A stretch of DNA of 64,000 nucleotides from CATQHW01 sp965243545 (GTDB lineage: Bacteria > Spirochaetota > Spirochaetia > SZUA-6 > Bin103), in the NCBI GenBank assembly GCA_965243545.1, contig OZ251573.1, forward strand, positions 62,001 through 126,000. The letters run 5' to 3'. The translations under genes and the position numbers were made by a program. Of the stretch, positions 43,850 to 53,300 are shown piece by piece. Each line of letters opens with the position of its first letter. The stretch's first letter is position 1. Below the pieces are notes generated by a model. That model searched no databases and was not told the DNA's origin. It was given only the letters and a program-made list of their open reading frames with translations.

Positions 43850-44411
43850 GGATCAGGTCGAGGAACTCCGCGCGCGCGGCGCGGTCCGTGCGCACGGCGC
43901 CGAGCAGGCACGAGGTGCGCATCACCGGGTTCTGCTTGCGCACCCCGCGCATCATCACGCACAGATGGCGCGCTTCGATCACCACGCCGACGCCGCGCGC
44001 GTCGAGCAGCTCCATCAGCGCGTTGGCGACCTGCGCGGTGAGCCGCTCCTGCGTCTGCAGCCGGTGCGCGTAGCCGTCGATCACGCGCGGAATGGCGGAG
44101 AAGCCGGCGATCCGTTCGTTGGGGAGGTAGGCGACGTGGGCGTGGCCGAAGAACGGCAGCAGATGGTGCTCGCACAGCGAATGGAACTCGGTCCGCTTCA
44201 CGGCGATCATGCCGTTCGCTGCCGCGTCGTCGGACTCGGACGGAAACACCGCGCCGGCCAGCTCGGCGGCCGGGTCGAAGCCGTAGCCGGAGGTGAGGAA
44301 CGCAAACGCCTCCGCGGCGCGCTCGGGCGTGCTCCGCAGGCCGCCGCGGGCCGGATCGTCGCCGGTTTCGGCCAACAGCGCGCGGTACAGCGGCGCGAGC
44401 GCGTCACCCAT
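43845..44411 (-). CDS. folE: GTP cyclohydrolase I
   Basis: 188 residues. The zinc ligands are in FHSLCEHHLLPFFG (Cys and His) and in HLCVMMRGV (Cys). RIAGFSAIPRVIDGYAHRLQTQERLT carries the substrate-binding residues. It converts GTP to dihydroneopterin triphosphate, the first step of folate synthesis. It is the head of the operon folE, folB-DHPS, folK, SDR, all joined by four-base overlaps. Its ATG at 44411 lies 66 bases from the divergent mdh gene. Confidence 0.95.
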   Translation of the reverse strand: MGDALAPLYRALLAETGDDPARGGLRSTPERAAEAFAFLTSGYGFDPAAELAGAVFPSESDDAAANGMIAVKRTEFHSLCEHHLLPFFGHAHVAYLPNERIAGFSAIPRVIDGYAHRLQTQERLTAQVANALMELLDARGVGVVIEARHLCVMMRGVRKQNPVMRTSCLLGAVRTDRAARAEFLDLIR

Positions 44412-44477
44412 GAGACCCGCACTCTACGGACTGCGGGCGGGCCGGACAACCGCGGGCGGCCCGTGGTATGAATTGCC

Positions 44478-45431
44478 ATGCTCAAACGCCCCAAGATAGC
44501 CGTGATCGGCGCCGGCAACGTCGGCGCCACCTGCGCCCATTGGCTGGTCGCCCGCGAGCTCGGCGACGTGGTGCTGCTCGACATCCCCCAGGTCGCCTCG
44601 CAGACCCGCGGCAAGGCGCTCGACCTGTACCAGGCTACGCCGATCGAGCGGCTCGACTGCCGCGTCACCGGCACCGACGACTACGCGGAGCTGGCCGGTT
44701 CCGACATCGTGGTGCTCACCGCCGGCTCGCCGCGCCGGCCCGGCATGAGCCGCGACGACCTGATCAAGGTGAACGCCGGCATCGTCTCCGCGGTCGCGGC
44801 CCGGATACGCGAACGGGCGCCGGACAGCATCCTCATCGTCATGACCAATCCGCTCGACGCCATGGTGTACGCCGCCTGGAAGGCGAGCCGCTTTCCGCGC
44901 GAACGGATCGTCGGGCAGGCCGGCTGCCTGGACGTGGCGCGCTTCAAGACCTTCATCGCCGAAGAGACCGGCTACAGCGTGGAAGACATCAACGCGCTGC
45001 TGCTCGGCGGGCACGGCGACGACATGGTGCCGCTGCCGCGCTTCACCAACGTCGGCGGCATACCGGTGACCGAGCTGATGAGCGCCGAGCGGCTGGACCA
45101 GCTGGTGGAGCGCACCAAGACCGGCGGCGGCGAGATCGTCGAGCTGATGGGCACCAGCTCCTATTACGCGGCGGCGGCCGCCATCCTGCAGATGGTCGAG
45201 TCGATCGTCCGCGACAAGAAGCGCATCCTGCCGTGCGCGGCGCTCTGTCAGGGCGAGTACGGCGTGGACGGCATGTTCGTCGGCGTGCCGTGCGTGCTCG
45301 GCGCCGGCGGCGTGGAGCGGATCATCGAAGTGCGGCTCGACGCCGGGGAGCGGGCGGCGTTTGCGGCGTCGGCCGGCCACGTGCGCGAGCTGGTCGACGT
45401 GGTGCGCGGGCTGTTCCCGCAGCTCGCCTGA
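44478..45431 (+). CDS. mdh: Malate dehydrogenase (LDH-like type)
   Basis: 317 residues. KIAVIGAGNVGATCAHWLV is the NAD-binding start; DIPQVASQTRGKALDL carries the NAD-selective Asp. Substrate-binding Arg residues are in SPRRPGMSRDDL (RRPG loop typical of malate rather than lactate enzymes) and the catalytic His is in LLGGHGDDMVPL. It oxidises malate to oxaloacetate. The next gene, fumarase, follows after 7 bases, so two consecutive TCA steps are coupled. Confidence 0.95.
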   Translation: MLKRPKIAVIGAGNVGATCAHWLVARELGDVVLLDIPQVASQTRGKALDLYQATPIERLDCRVTGTDDYAELAGSDIVVLTAGSPRRPGMSRDDLIKVNAGIVSAVAARIRERAPDSILIVMTNPLDAMVYAAWKASRFPRERIVGQAGCLDVARFKTFIAEETGYSVEDINALLLGGHGDDMVPLPRFTNVGGIPVTELMSAERLDQLVERTKTGGGEIVELMGTSSYYAAAAAILQMVESIVRDKKRILPCAALCQGEYGVDGMFVGVPCVLGAGGVERIIEVRLDAGERAAFAASAGHVRELVDVVRGLFPQLA

Positions 45432-45438
45432 GGCGGCC

Positions 45439-46854
45439 GTGGCTGACGTGCCGGGCGCCGCGGAGCGGTTCCGCGAAGAGACCGATTCGCTCGGCGCGGT
45501 GCGCGTGCCCGCCGGCCGCTACTGGGGAGCGCAGACGGAACGGTCGCGCAACAACTTCCGCATCGGCGGCGAGCGCATGCCGGTCGAGGTGGTGCGCGCC
45601 TTCGGCATCGTCAAGAAGGCGGCGGCGATCGCCAACGCCGAGATCGGCGTGCTTGGAGCGGAAACGCGTGACCTGATCGTGCGCGCCGCCGACCAGATCA
45701 TCGCCGGCGAGCTCGACGACCACTTTCCGCTGGTCGTCTGGCAGACCGGCAGCGGCACGCAGTCGAACATGAACGCCAACGAGGTGATCGCCAACCGCGC
45801 CATCGAGCTGGCCGGCGGCGAGCTCGGCAGCAAGACGCCCGTCCACCCCAACGACGACGTCAACCGGTCGCAGTCGTCCAACGACACCTTTCCGACCGCC
45901 ATGCACGTGGCCGCCGCGGCGGCGTTGCGCGGGCGCCTGCTGCCGGCCGCGGCGGCGCTGCAACAGGTGCTGGAGGCCAAGCGCGACGCGTTCGCGTCGA
46001 TCGTCAAGATCGGCCGCACGCATCTGATGGACGCCGTGCCGCTCACCCTGGGCCAGGAGTTCTCAGGCTACGCGGAACAGGTCTCGCGCGGCCGGCAGCG
46101 AGTCGAGCGCGCGCTGCCCGGACTGTACGAGCTGGCGCTGGGCGGCACCGCGGTCGGCACCGGGCTCAACGCGCCGCCGGGGTTTTCCGAGCGGGTGGCG
46201 GACCGGATCGCGCGGCTCACCGGCATCCCGTTCGTCACCGCTCCCAACAAGTTCGAGGCGCTGGCCGCGCACGACGCGATCGTGGAGACGTCCGGCGCGC
46301 TCAAGACGCTGGCGGCCGCGCTGATGAAGATCGCCAACGACATCCGCTGGCTCGGTTCGGGGCCGCGCTCCGGCCTGGGCGAGCTGCGGTTGCCGGAGAA
46401 CGAGCCGGGCAGCTCGATCATGCCGGGCAAGGTCAACCCCACGCAGTGCGAGGCGCTCACCATGGTCTGCGCGCGCGTGTTCGGCAACGACACCGCCATC
46501 ACTGTGGCCGGCGCGTCCGGCGCGCTGGAGCTCAACGTCTTCAAGCCGTTGCTGATCGACAGCCTGCTGCAGTCGACCCGGCTGCTGGCCGACGGGATGG
46601 CCAGCTTTACCGAGCATTGCGTGGCCGGCATCGAACCGGACACCGGCCGGATCGCGGAGCTGGTGGGCCGGTCGCTCATGCTGGTGACAGCGCTCAATCC
46701 GCACATCGGCTACGACAAGGCGGCGGCCATCGCCAAGGCCGCCCACCGCGAAGGCGTCACGCTCCGCCAGGCGGCGATCCGTAGCGGCCACCTCACCGCC
46801 GACCAATACGACCGATGGGTCCGCCCCGAACACATGGTGAGCGAGTCGCCGTAG
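45439..46854 (+). CDS. fumC: Class II fumarate hydratase
   Basis: 471 residues. VPAGRYWGAQTERSRNNF is the normal beginning, then QTGSGTQSNMNANEVIANR, HPNDDVNRSQSSNDTFPTAM, GRTHLMDAVPLTLGQEF and the signature GSSIMPGKVNPTQ with the flexible-loop Ser. It hydrates fumarate to malate. I take the GTG at 45439 (MADVPGAAERF); another GTG is three codons later. It follows mdh after 7 bases. It converges on the defence island with a gap of 19 bases. Confidence 0.96.
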   Translation: MADVPGAAERFREETDSLGAVRVPAGRYWGAQTERSRNNFRIGGERMPVEVVRAFGIVKKAAAIANAEIGVLGAETRDLIVRAADQIIAGELDDHFPLVVWQTGSGTQSNMNANEVIANRAIELAGGELGSKTPVHPNDDVNRSQSSNDTFPTAMHVAAAAALRGRLLPAAAALQQVLEAKRDAFASIVKIGRTHLMDAVPLTLGQEFSGYAEQVSRGRQRVERALPGLYELALGGTAVGTGLNAPPGFSERVADRIARLTGIPFVTAPNKFEALAAHDAIVETSGALKTLAAALMKIANDIRWLGSGPRSGLGELRLPENEPGSSIMPGKVNPTQCEALTMVCARVFGNDTAITVAGASGALELNVFKPLLIDSLLQSTRLLADGMASFTEHCVAGIEPDTGRIAELVGRSLMLVTALNPHIGYDKAAAIAKAAHREGVTLRQAAIRSGHLTADQYDRWVRPEHMVSESP

Positions 46855-46873
46855 CCAGAAATATGGCCCGGTG

Positions 46874-47452
46874 TCACGGCGCCGATGAACGGGCGGGAGC
46901 TTGGATGCGTTGAGCGAGATGGTCGAAGTCTTCCCGGCACTTCTGGCGAATCGCGCGAACGTTGCTGGCGGCCTCTTCTCCCAGACGCATGCGCCCTTTG
47001 CCCGGACCGTCGGCGACGCCCCGCTGCCGCGCCAGCACGGCGAAGTAGCGCTCCTTCACGGACACCTCGGCCCGTATTTCCGACCAGCGCCAATTGGACG
47101 GCAGCTTCAGTCCTGCGAGCGTCCAGGTTTCGAGCTCCTCCCATGCGTTTTCGGCCAGGAACCGTCGCCGTTCGCTGCCGAACTCCGCTTCGATATGATC
47201 GAGTCGGTGACGGCGCGATGTTTCACCATCCCGGTCCACGCACAGGATGAACAGGTCGATCATCCCTTCGTAATCGTCGACGATCTCCCGTAGACATTCG
47301 TATTTCAGCGCCTCGCGGACGCCGCCGAGCAACGGATCACTGCAGACTTCAATGTCCGCCCGGATGTTCAGAGATCGAAAGAGCCGGCGAAACAGAGGGC
47401 GCAGGAGATACTGATCGTTGCGGAAGTCTTCCGGGATGATGAGCACTCTCAT
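46874..47452 (-). CDS. TOPRIM-like partner of the AAA ATPase (candidate defence effector)
   Basis: 192 residues, no signal peptide. The fold start RVLIIPEDFRNDQYLLRPL places an acidic residue after strand 1, and LFILCVDRDGETSRRHRLDH gives the second acidic cluster (DRDG). This arrangement of Glu then DxD-like residues is that of TOPRIM nuclease domains and of DUF4276/RloB-like partners that accompany ATPases of the OLD/RloA kind. AENAWEELETWTLAG is a typical helical segment of that group. The start overlaps the ATPase gene's stop by ATGA. I infer a two-gene anti-phage nuclease; the family name is tentative. Confidence 0.6.
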   Translation of the reverse strand: MRVLIIPEDFRNDQYLLRPLFRRLFRSLNIRADIEVCSDPLLGGVREALKYECLREIVDDYEGMIDLFILCVDRDGETSRRHRLDHIEAEFGSERRRFLAENAWEELETWTLAGLKLPSNWRWSEIRAEVSVKERYFAVLARQRGVADGPGKGRMRLGEEAASNVRAIRQKCREDFDHLAQRIQAPARSSAP

Positions 47453-48720
47453 GAATCACGCTCGCCGTCAGCGTCCGAGCTGAACAGGATTGCGTTTTCC
47501 ATCCAGTTCGACCGGTGGAGCCTTCCCAGGCCACGTGACCGGCGCAGTCGGTCCGCGTTGGGCAAGTCGGCCAGCGGGCGCACCACGGCGTCATCGGCGT
47601 CCGGCAGGCGGCATACGGCCGAGGTGTGCTTGAACGTGCGGTCGCCGACGAGCTCCAGCAGATCGGGCGAGTGGGTGGTGGTGACCACTTGGACATGGCC
47701 TTTCTCGGTCTGGTTTTCGATCAGGTCGATCAGCAGCCGCTGCCGCGCCGGGTGAATCCCGTTGTCGATCTCCTCGAACACGTACAGGCCGACAGGCTTG
47801 GGGCCGAGTAGAGCGGCCAGCATCGCGAGCATCCGCAACGTGCCGTCGGAGGCGGCATAGGACGATACGATCCGTCCGTTCCTCTCACGCAGTGCGAGCT
47901 GGATTCGTCCGGTTGTCGGATCGGTCGGAAACTCGAAGTCTACGACGTCCATCGGCGTCAACTCCCGTGTCCAATCGGTCAACGTGCGCTTACGTTCCGG
48001 GTCTGCGCACACCGCTTTCAGCACCGTCGGCAGGTTCTCGCCTCGGTCACCCAACACTTTCTGTCCGGGAAACGCAGGTCGGCGCATGTGGTCCGGCGAC
48101 AGGTCCAGAAACCGCATGTTGGAAAACGTCGTCGCGGCCTGCTCGGCCAACATCTTCTGCTGCCGGATAACGTGCTTGTGTTCACCGATCTGGCTCAGCG
48201 CCGGCTGGTCCGGCCTCACGGCGATCCGATGTCCGAGTTTCTTCTGATTCGGGCTTCTGCCCATACGGAGTAGCAGGTGATTGTGGTCGTCCTGATCTCG
48301 GACCCGATCTCCGGCGTCCGGATGGCTCGTGTAGATCGGTTCATAGCCTTCGACGAGGAGGCTCTCGACTTGAACAGTGAACACGCCCGCGTCCTCGGCA
48401 CGGATGGAGACCCCATAGGCAACCGGCACGTCGTTCAATCTCATGGTGACAAGCATGCCGAACGACGGCTGGCCGAATCTTGCGATTTCGTTCGGTTTAC
48501 CGCGGATTGGTTGCCACTCGACTTGACCGCCGGCGCCGTACTTGCCGCCGATAATGTCCGCAAGCGCATACCCGCGCCCGATGCCGTGCAGGAACCGGAA
48601 TGCGTCGCGGAGATTGCTCTTGCCGCTAGCGTTTGCGCCTACGATCACGGTGAACGGCCCTATAGCCAGCGTTTCGCTCACGAAGTTCTTGAAGTTGACC
48701 AGCTTCAGGGAGGTGATCAT
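47449..48720 (-). CDS. AAA-family (OLD/RloA-like, SMC-type) ATPase of a two-gene defence pair
   Basis: 423 residues. MITSLKLVNFKNFVSETLAI starts the ABC/SMC-like fold; Walker A is VGANASGKSN, the signature-like segment is ASDGTLRMLAMLAALL, Walker B is LYVFEEIDNGIHP with the catalytic Glu, and the switch His is in VTTTHSPDLLELVG. All ATPase motifs are intact, unlike the genes around it. The upstream frame is open into a metallopeptidase relic with no stop; I take ATG 48720, where the ATPase fold begins. It is coupled to the TOPRIM-like gene by ATGA. Confidence 0.8.
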   Translation of the reverse strand: MITSLKLVNFKNFVSETLAIGPFTVIVGANASGKSNLRDAFRFLHGIGRGYALADIIGGKYGAGGQVEWQPIRGKPNEIARFGQPSFGMLVTMRLNDVPVAYGVSIRAEDAGVFTVQVESLLVEGYEPIYTSHPDAGDRVRDQDDHNHLLLRMGRSPNQKKLGHRIAVRPDQPALSQIGEHKHVIRQQKMLAEQAATTFSNMRFLDLSPDHMRRPAFPGQKVLGDRGENLPTVLKAVCADPERKRTLTDWTRELTPMDVVDFEFPTDPTTGRIQLALRERNGRIVSSYAASDGTLRMLAMLAALLGPKPVGLYVFEEIDNGIHPARQRLLIDLIENQTEKGHVQVVTTTHSPDLLELVGDRTFKHTSAVCRLPDADDAVVRPLADLPNADRLRRSRGLGRLHRSNWMENAILFSSDADGERDS

Positions 48721-49200
48721 TCTGGCGTTACCATCCTTACCAGTCCAGGCCGGGCCGCGTTGGCGAAGATCTTCGCGGCGGCGTTCGTAGTCGGGGAGGA
48801 CGCGGCCGACGGCCTGCCAGTAGTCGCGGCCGTGGCCGGGGTGGCGCAGGTGCGCCAGCTCGTGGACCACGACGTAGTCGACCAGGCGCATGGGAGCCTG
48901 GATGATACGCCAGTTGAGGCGGATGGCGCCATTGCGGTCGCAGCTGCCCCACCGCTTCCGCTGATTGGCGATCACGACGCGCGGCATCGGGACGCCGGCC
49001 TTGGCGCGCCACGCCGCCACCCGTTCCGGCAAGCGCTCGGCGGCGCGCCGGCGGTACCAGGCGACCAGGGCGGCGCGCACGTGCGCCGTGAGATCCTCGT
49101 CGTCCGGCGCGGGGACGTGCAGCCAACCGCCGCGCAGTGTGGCGTCGCCTGTCGCGCCGGCCGTGACCTTCAGGCGATAGCGCCGGCCCAGAGTCGTCGG
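48721..49200 (-). pseudogene. YgjP-like zinc metallopeptidase (DUF45), 5'-truncated relic
   Basis: About 160 residues are recognisable: GRRYRLKVTAG, VRAALVAWYRRRAAERLPERV, QRKRWGSCDRNGAIRLNW and the zinc motif VVVHELAHLRHPGHGRDYW. The usual N-terminus before LGRRYRL is missing, because the sequence upstream of about 49200 belongs to hsdS in another frame. In other genomes YgjP-like genes commonly follow hsdR in type I restriction operons. The frame is open upward only to 49203 and has no normal start until GTG 49080. At its 3' end the frame runs on into the ATPase gene without a stop. Confidence 0.7.
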
Positions 49201-50116
49201 TAATCACACAGTTGATCTGTTGGTTGGTGCAGCATCTCTCCCCGGCGATTCCGATCTTACCTATAGTTGAACCAATGCAGGTTACCATGACAGCTCCGGG
49301 TGGAATTTCACGGACCTGAGAGAGACCTTCCTCCGAGACGTTGCGGCCGGTTATGTTGACTCTCTTGGTCCTTCCAAGATCGGCTGGCGTAACAAAAGGA
49401 ATCGTACCGTTCCAGAAATCATGACTGCCAGTGCTCGGCGTACCTCCAGTTACCACTTTGCCAATTTCTCCAATGGTGTTTACGACCCACCCATTCTCGC
49501 CGGTCCCCGTCCTCTTGAATTGTGTGTGCCTTCCACGCAGGCTACGTGTAAAGAGTTCCTGCATCACGCCGCGCTTAACGATCTGCGCTTGGTCGACGGC
49601 CGCCTGAGTCTTCTCTATGGAATCATCCACCGAAGAAAGGACCGCGGCAATCTTGCGTTGCTCTTTCGGTGGAGGAAGCGAAAGCTCCAACGTGTGAAGG
49701 TCGGCTTTGCTCACCGCGGAGAACGTGCTCCCCTGAGAGACACGGACGAGATCAGGCACCGCCCGAGAAAGCGCATGCCACAGGAACGCCGGGTCCACTC
49801 CGTCCGCAGCTATAGCCGAAAGCCCTCGTCCGATCGCTAACTGTTCATGAGCTCGGTTCAGCGCCCCGACCGGAGCCCGAACGCTGAGAAGAATCGCGCC
49901 CTGCGCGGCCTGCTTGGGCGGATCGGTGCAGAACTTCGTGGGTCGCGGGCTTCTAAAGCCAAACTCGGCGTTACCCTGGACGAAAGGAAGTCCGATCCCG
50001 TCCTCATTAACGGTAGTGGATGGCGGCGACTGGCCCATGGTGATAGCCGCAACCTCGCCGAGGAACGCCGGTACCCATGCCGGACCACTACTGCCGATCC
50101 GCCGACGGTGGATCAT
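49201..50116 (-). pseudogene. hsdS: Type I restriction specificity subunit HsdS, 3'-truncated
   Basis: About 305 residues of HsdS. The first target-recognition domain (ITMGQSPPST to FSAVSKADLHTLELSLPPP) and first spacer helix (EQRKIAAVLSSVDDSIEKTQ, then VKRGVMQELFTRSLRGRH) are whole. The second recognition domain (GKVVTGGTPSTGSHDFWNG, FVTPADLG, IGSTIGKIGIAG) stops after QQINCVI; the rest of the domain and the second spacer are gone. The following frame is only the shadow of the metallopeptidase relic. The likely start is ATG 50116. It cannot make a full bipartite specificity subunit. Confidence 0.85.
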
Positions 50117-50229
50117 GCCGTCAAGGTTACCACAGGGCGGGCCGGCCTGGCCAAGGGCGTCGTAGAGATCGTAGAGGGGCCGCAGAGACCTTGCCATGAC
50201 GGGATGGGTCGGGCCGTTTTTCAGCGGAG

Positions 50230-50276
50230 CATGGACCGAGGGCGGCGGGTTGGTGTATACCGCCCACATCGTCTAC
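50230..50276 (+). repeat. Copy 1 of a duplicated upstream sequence
   Basis: This stretch, beginning catggaccgagggcggc and containing ggttggtgtataccgccc, matches 54041-54087 (catggaccaggagcggc, ggttggtgtacactgcct) at most positions. Each copy lies just upstream of a plus-strand defence-island gene and contains a TATACC or TACACT that could serve as a -10. It may be a duplicated promoter. Confidence 0.6.
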
Positions 50277-50311
50277 CTGCTCCCAGAATCACCCGGCCCG
50301 GACGCTACCCG

Positions 50312-53300
50312 ATGATGCTCCCAGGCGGCTCCGCGAACAAGTTGGGCAACCGCTACGAGAAGTGGTGGACCGTGTCGCAGCTCGTCCGAATGCTGGGCGG
50401 CGAGGTGGACGCTATCCGCATTGAAGACCCTGATGCGGAGAAGGCGGAGTTCGTTGTGACCGTGGGCTCGCGCAGGGAGCTACATCAGGTGAAACGGGTC
50501 GCCCCGAAAGACAATTGGACACTCACAGCGCTTAACGCCGACGGGCTCCTTCGGAAAATCGGCGAGCAGTTGGCTAACAACAACGTCCGGTTCGTCTTTG
50601 CGTCGGGTAGCGGCGCACGTCATCTGTCCAAGCTCTGTGACGCGGCGAATTCCGCGGAATCCACGGAGGAGTTCGAACGCTTCTCTCACGCAGCCAAGGA
50701 GGAGCGGAGTCAACCGTTCAAGAAGCTGCTTCTATACTCAGCGGGGAAGCCAGGGGTGTTGATAGTTGACCAGCTGGACGCGGTGAGCACCATGTCCGGC
50801 AGGGGCTCTGATGCGTTCGATCTGGTAGAACAGCTTCTACACGAGGCACGCGGAACGCGCGCGCGGGTCACAATCCACACGGTCGTTGTCTGTAGGGCCT
50901 TCGACTGGGAGCACGATCCGCGCCTCCGGAAGCTCATGCCTCCTGGGAAAGATCCCGTCGAAGTCACCGAATTCTCCGTGGACGAAGTGAAGACGATTCT
51001 CGCCAGAGCAGACTTCGATCTTGGACTGTTTCGAAGCCGTCAGTTGGAATTGCTGAGAGTTCCCCAGAACCTCTTGCTCTTCCTGGAGGCTGGATTTGAA
51101 AAGTCGCACAAACCCGAGTTCGGTTCGGCGACGGATCTGTTCGATCGGTATTGGAACGAGAAGAGGCAGGCGGTCGCCGCACGGGTCGCGCAACCGGTGG
51201 ATTATTGGATGGATGTAGTGGACACGCTCTGCGACGAGATGACTGCCAATCAGCAGCTTTCGGTTCCGCGGGAGAAACTCGACAAGATTCCGCCGGCATA
51301 CTTGGATCAACTGGCATCGGAAGGCGTGCTCACTGTTGCCGGCAACCGCTACGGGTTTGGCCATGAGAGCTTCTTTGACTACTGTTTTGCGCGTGTGTTC
51401 TTCCGTCGGTCAGAATCGTTGGTGTCGTTCCTCAAGGAGTCGGAACAGCACCTGTTCCGTCGCGCCCAGGTGCGGCAGGTACTGGCGTATTTGCGTGACC
51501 ACGATGCTGACCGGTACATTCGGGAACTTGGTGGTTTGCTCGCAGACGCCGACGTCCGTACGCATATCAAAGACCTTGCCTTTGCCTTCCTCGCCGATGT
51601 CACGGAGCCAACCGAGCAAGAGTGGAACATCTGGAATGGGTGGATCCCGCCTGCGATAGAGGCCATCAAGGACGGAGCGCGAAACTCGAATGAGCTGTCA
51701 GTGCTCGCGTGGCGGCGATTCGCTGGATCACCGTCGTGGTTTGCGGATGCGAACCAGCGTGGCCTGATAAGGACATGGCTATCGTCAGGCAGCGAACGTC
51801 TCGCCGATATGGCGGTGAGCTACCTGACCGGCCACCAGCGCCACTCGCCGGATCAAGTCGCCGCCATCATGGAACCGTACGCCGGTCGCGGCGGCGTGTG
51901 GGCGCAGAGGCTGCGCTCTTTAGTGGAACGAGCCCAGCACCACGCCAGTCGCCGCTTCTTTGATTTCGTTCTGCGTCTGGTAGCAAACGGCACGCTCGAC
52001 GAGGCGCGTAGGCCGTCCGGGGCGGACGGCACGTTCTGGCGCATGTTCTACAACCTGGGCGAGGAGCGCCCTGAGTGGGTGCCGGAGCTTCTGGCCGATT
52101 ACCTCCGGCGTCGCCTTGCGGTGGTCCGCCGTGGCGGCGATGTGGTGAATGAACGCATGATCGGCTACGACGACTACGCAGGACGGCTGTTTGCCAAATC
52201 GGCAGCAAGCGCTCCCGCCGAGTTCGTTCGGCGTGTGCTTCCTCCGGTTCTTGAAATTGCTGACTTGGCCGTGGTTGGTGACGAACGTCCGAAGCGGGAC
52301 ACCGTGTGGCCAACTCGCATAGCGACGGAACATCCCCGGGGCGACCAAGCGTGCGTAATGGGCTTGGCGAGCGCGTTGGCTGCCGTTGCAAGTCAGGAAA
52401 CCGCGAGGCTACAGGATGTGGTCGGTGACCTGCGCCGTCGCGACACGTACATCGCGAATTATCTCCTGCTGTCTCTCTACGGCGGGGCTTCTGCGCGATA
52501 CGCGGACGAGGCGGCGTTGTTACTCTGCGACGAACCGTGGCGATTTCAATGCGGATTTGCCGGCAGTTCGAATTGGTGCGCGGTAGAACTGATTCGGGCG
52601 ATAGTTCCACATTGCGCTACGAGCAATCGTATGCTACTTGAAAGAGCAATAATGGGTTACACATCTCGCTCGGAAGGTACCGTAGACGGCTTGAAGTACA
52701 GACAGATCGGGCGGGCGAGGTTCAACTTGCTCTCGGCGATACCCGGAGAACTCCGCAGCAGGCGCGCAAACTCCCATTTCGATGATGCAGAGGTTTCAAG
52801 CAGTCTCAAACTCCGGGTCTGCGGCAAGGCGTTTGCTGAGTCGCGTGTGCACTGCGGTAGGGCGATCGCGGATGTTCTCGGCGCCATTGGAGATTTGCTT
52901 CCGGAGCGCGCAATCGGAATGCTCGACTGGCTCGCTACGGAACACGACGATCCAGTCAAGGAAGCGTGGAGGGAGGAGGCCGGTGGAGGCCAAAGCTACT
53001 ACAACGGCGACATCCACATGAACGGCATAAACACGGCGCGCGGGAGAGCAGCCGAAGCAGTTCAGGCTCTCATTCTGAAGGACGCCGCATACGTCACACG
53101 GTTTCGCCCGACTATTGAAAGGATGATACGCGATCGGAGCGCCGCGGTCCTCTCTTGTGTCGCGGGTACGCTCCGGGCGGTAGCGTCGCGTGACCCTGCG
53201 CTCGGTGTGTCGTTGTTCTTGCGGATGAATCTGGACGAGGAACGGTTGCTCGCAACTCGACACGTAACCGGGATGATCAGGAGCAATTTGCGGCACAGCC

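Noticed and set aside
48737..49200. Continuation of the hsdS frame through to 48737 as a longer specificity subunit
   Set aside because: After QQINCVI the frame is Arg/Gly/Pro-rich shadow sequence; the real coding frame there is the metallopeptidase.
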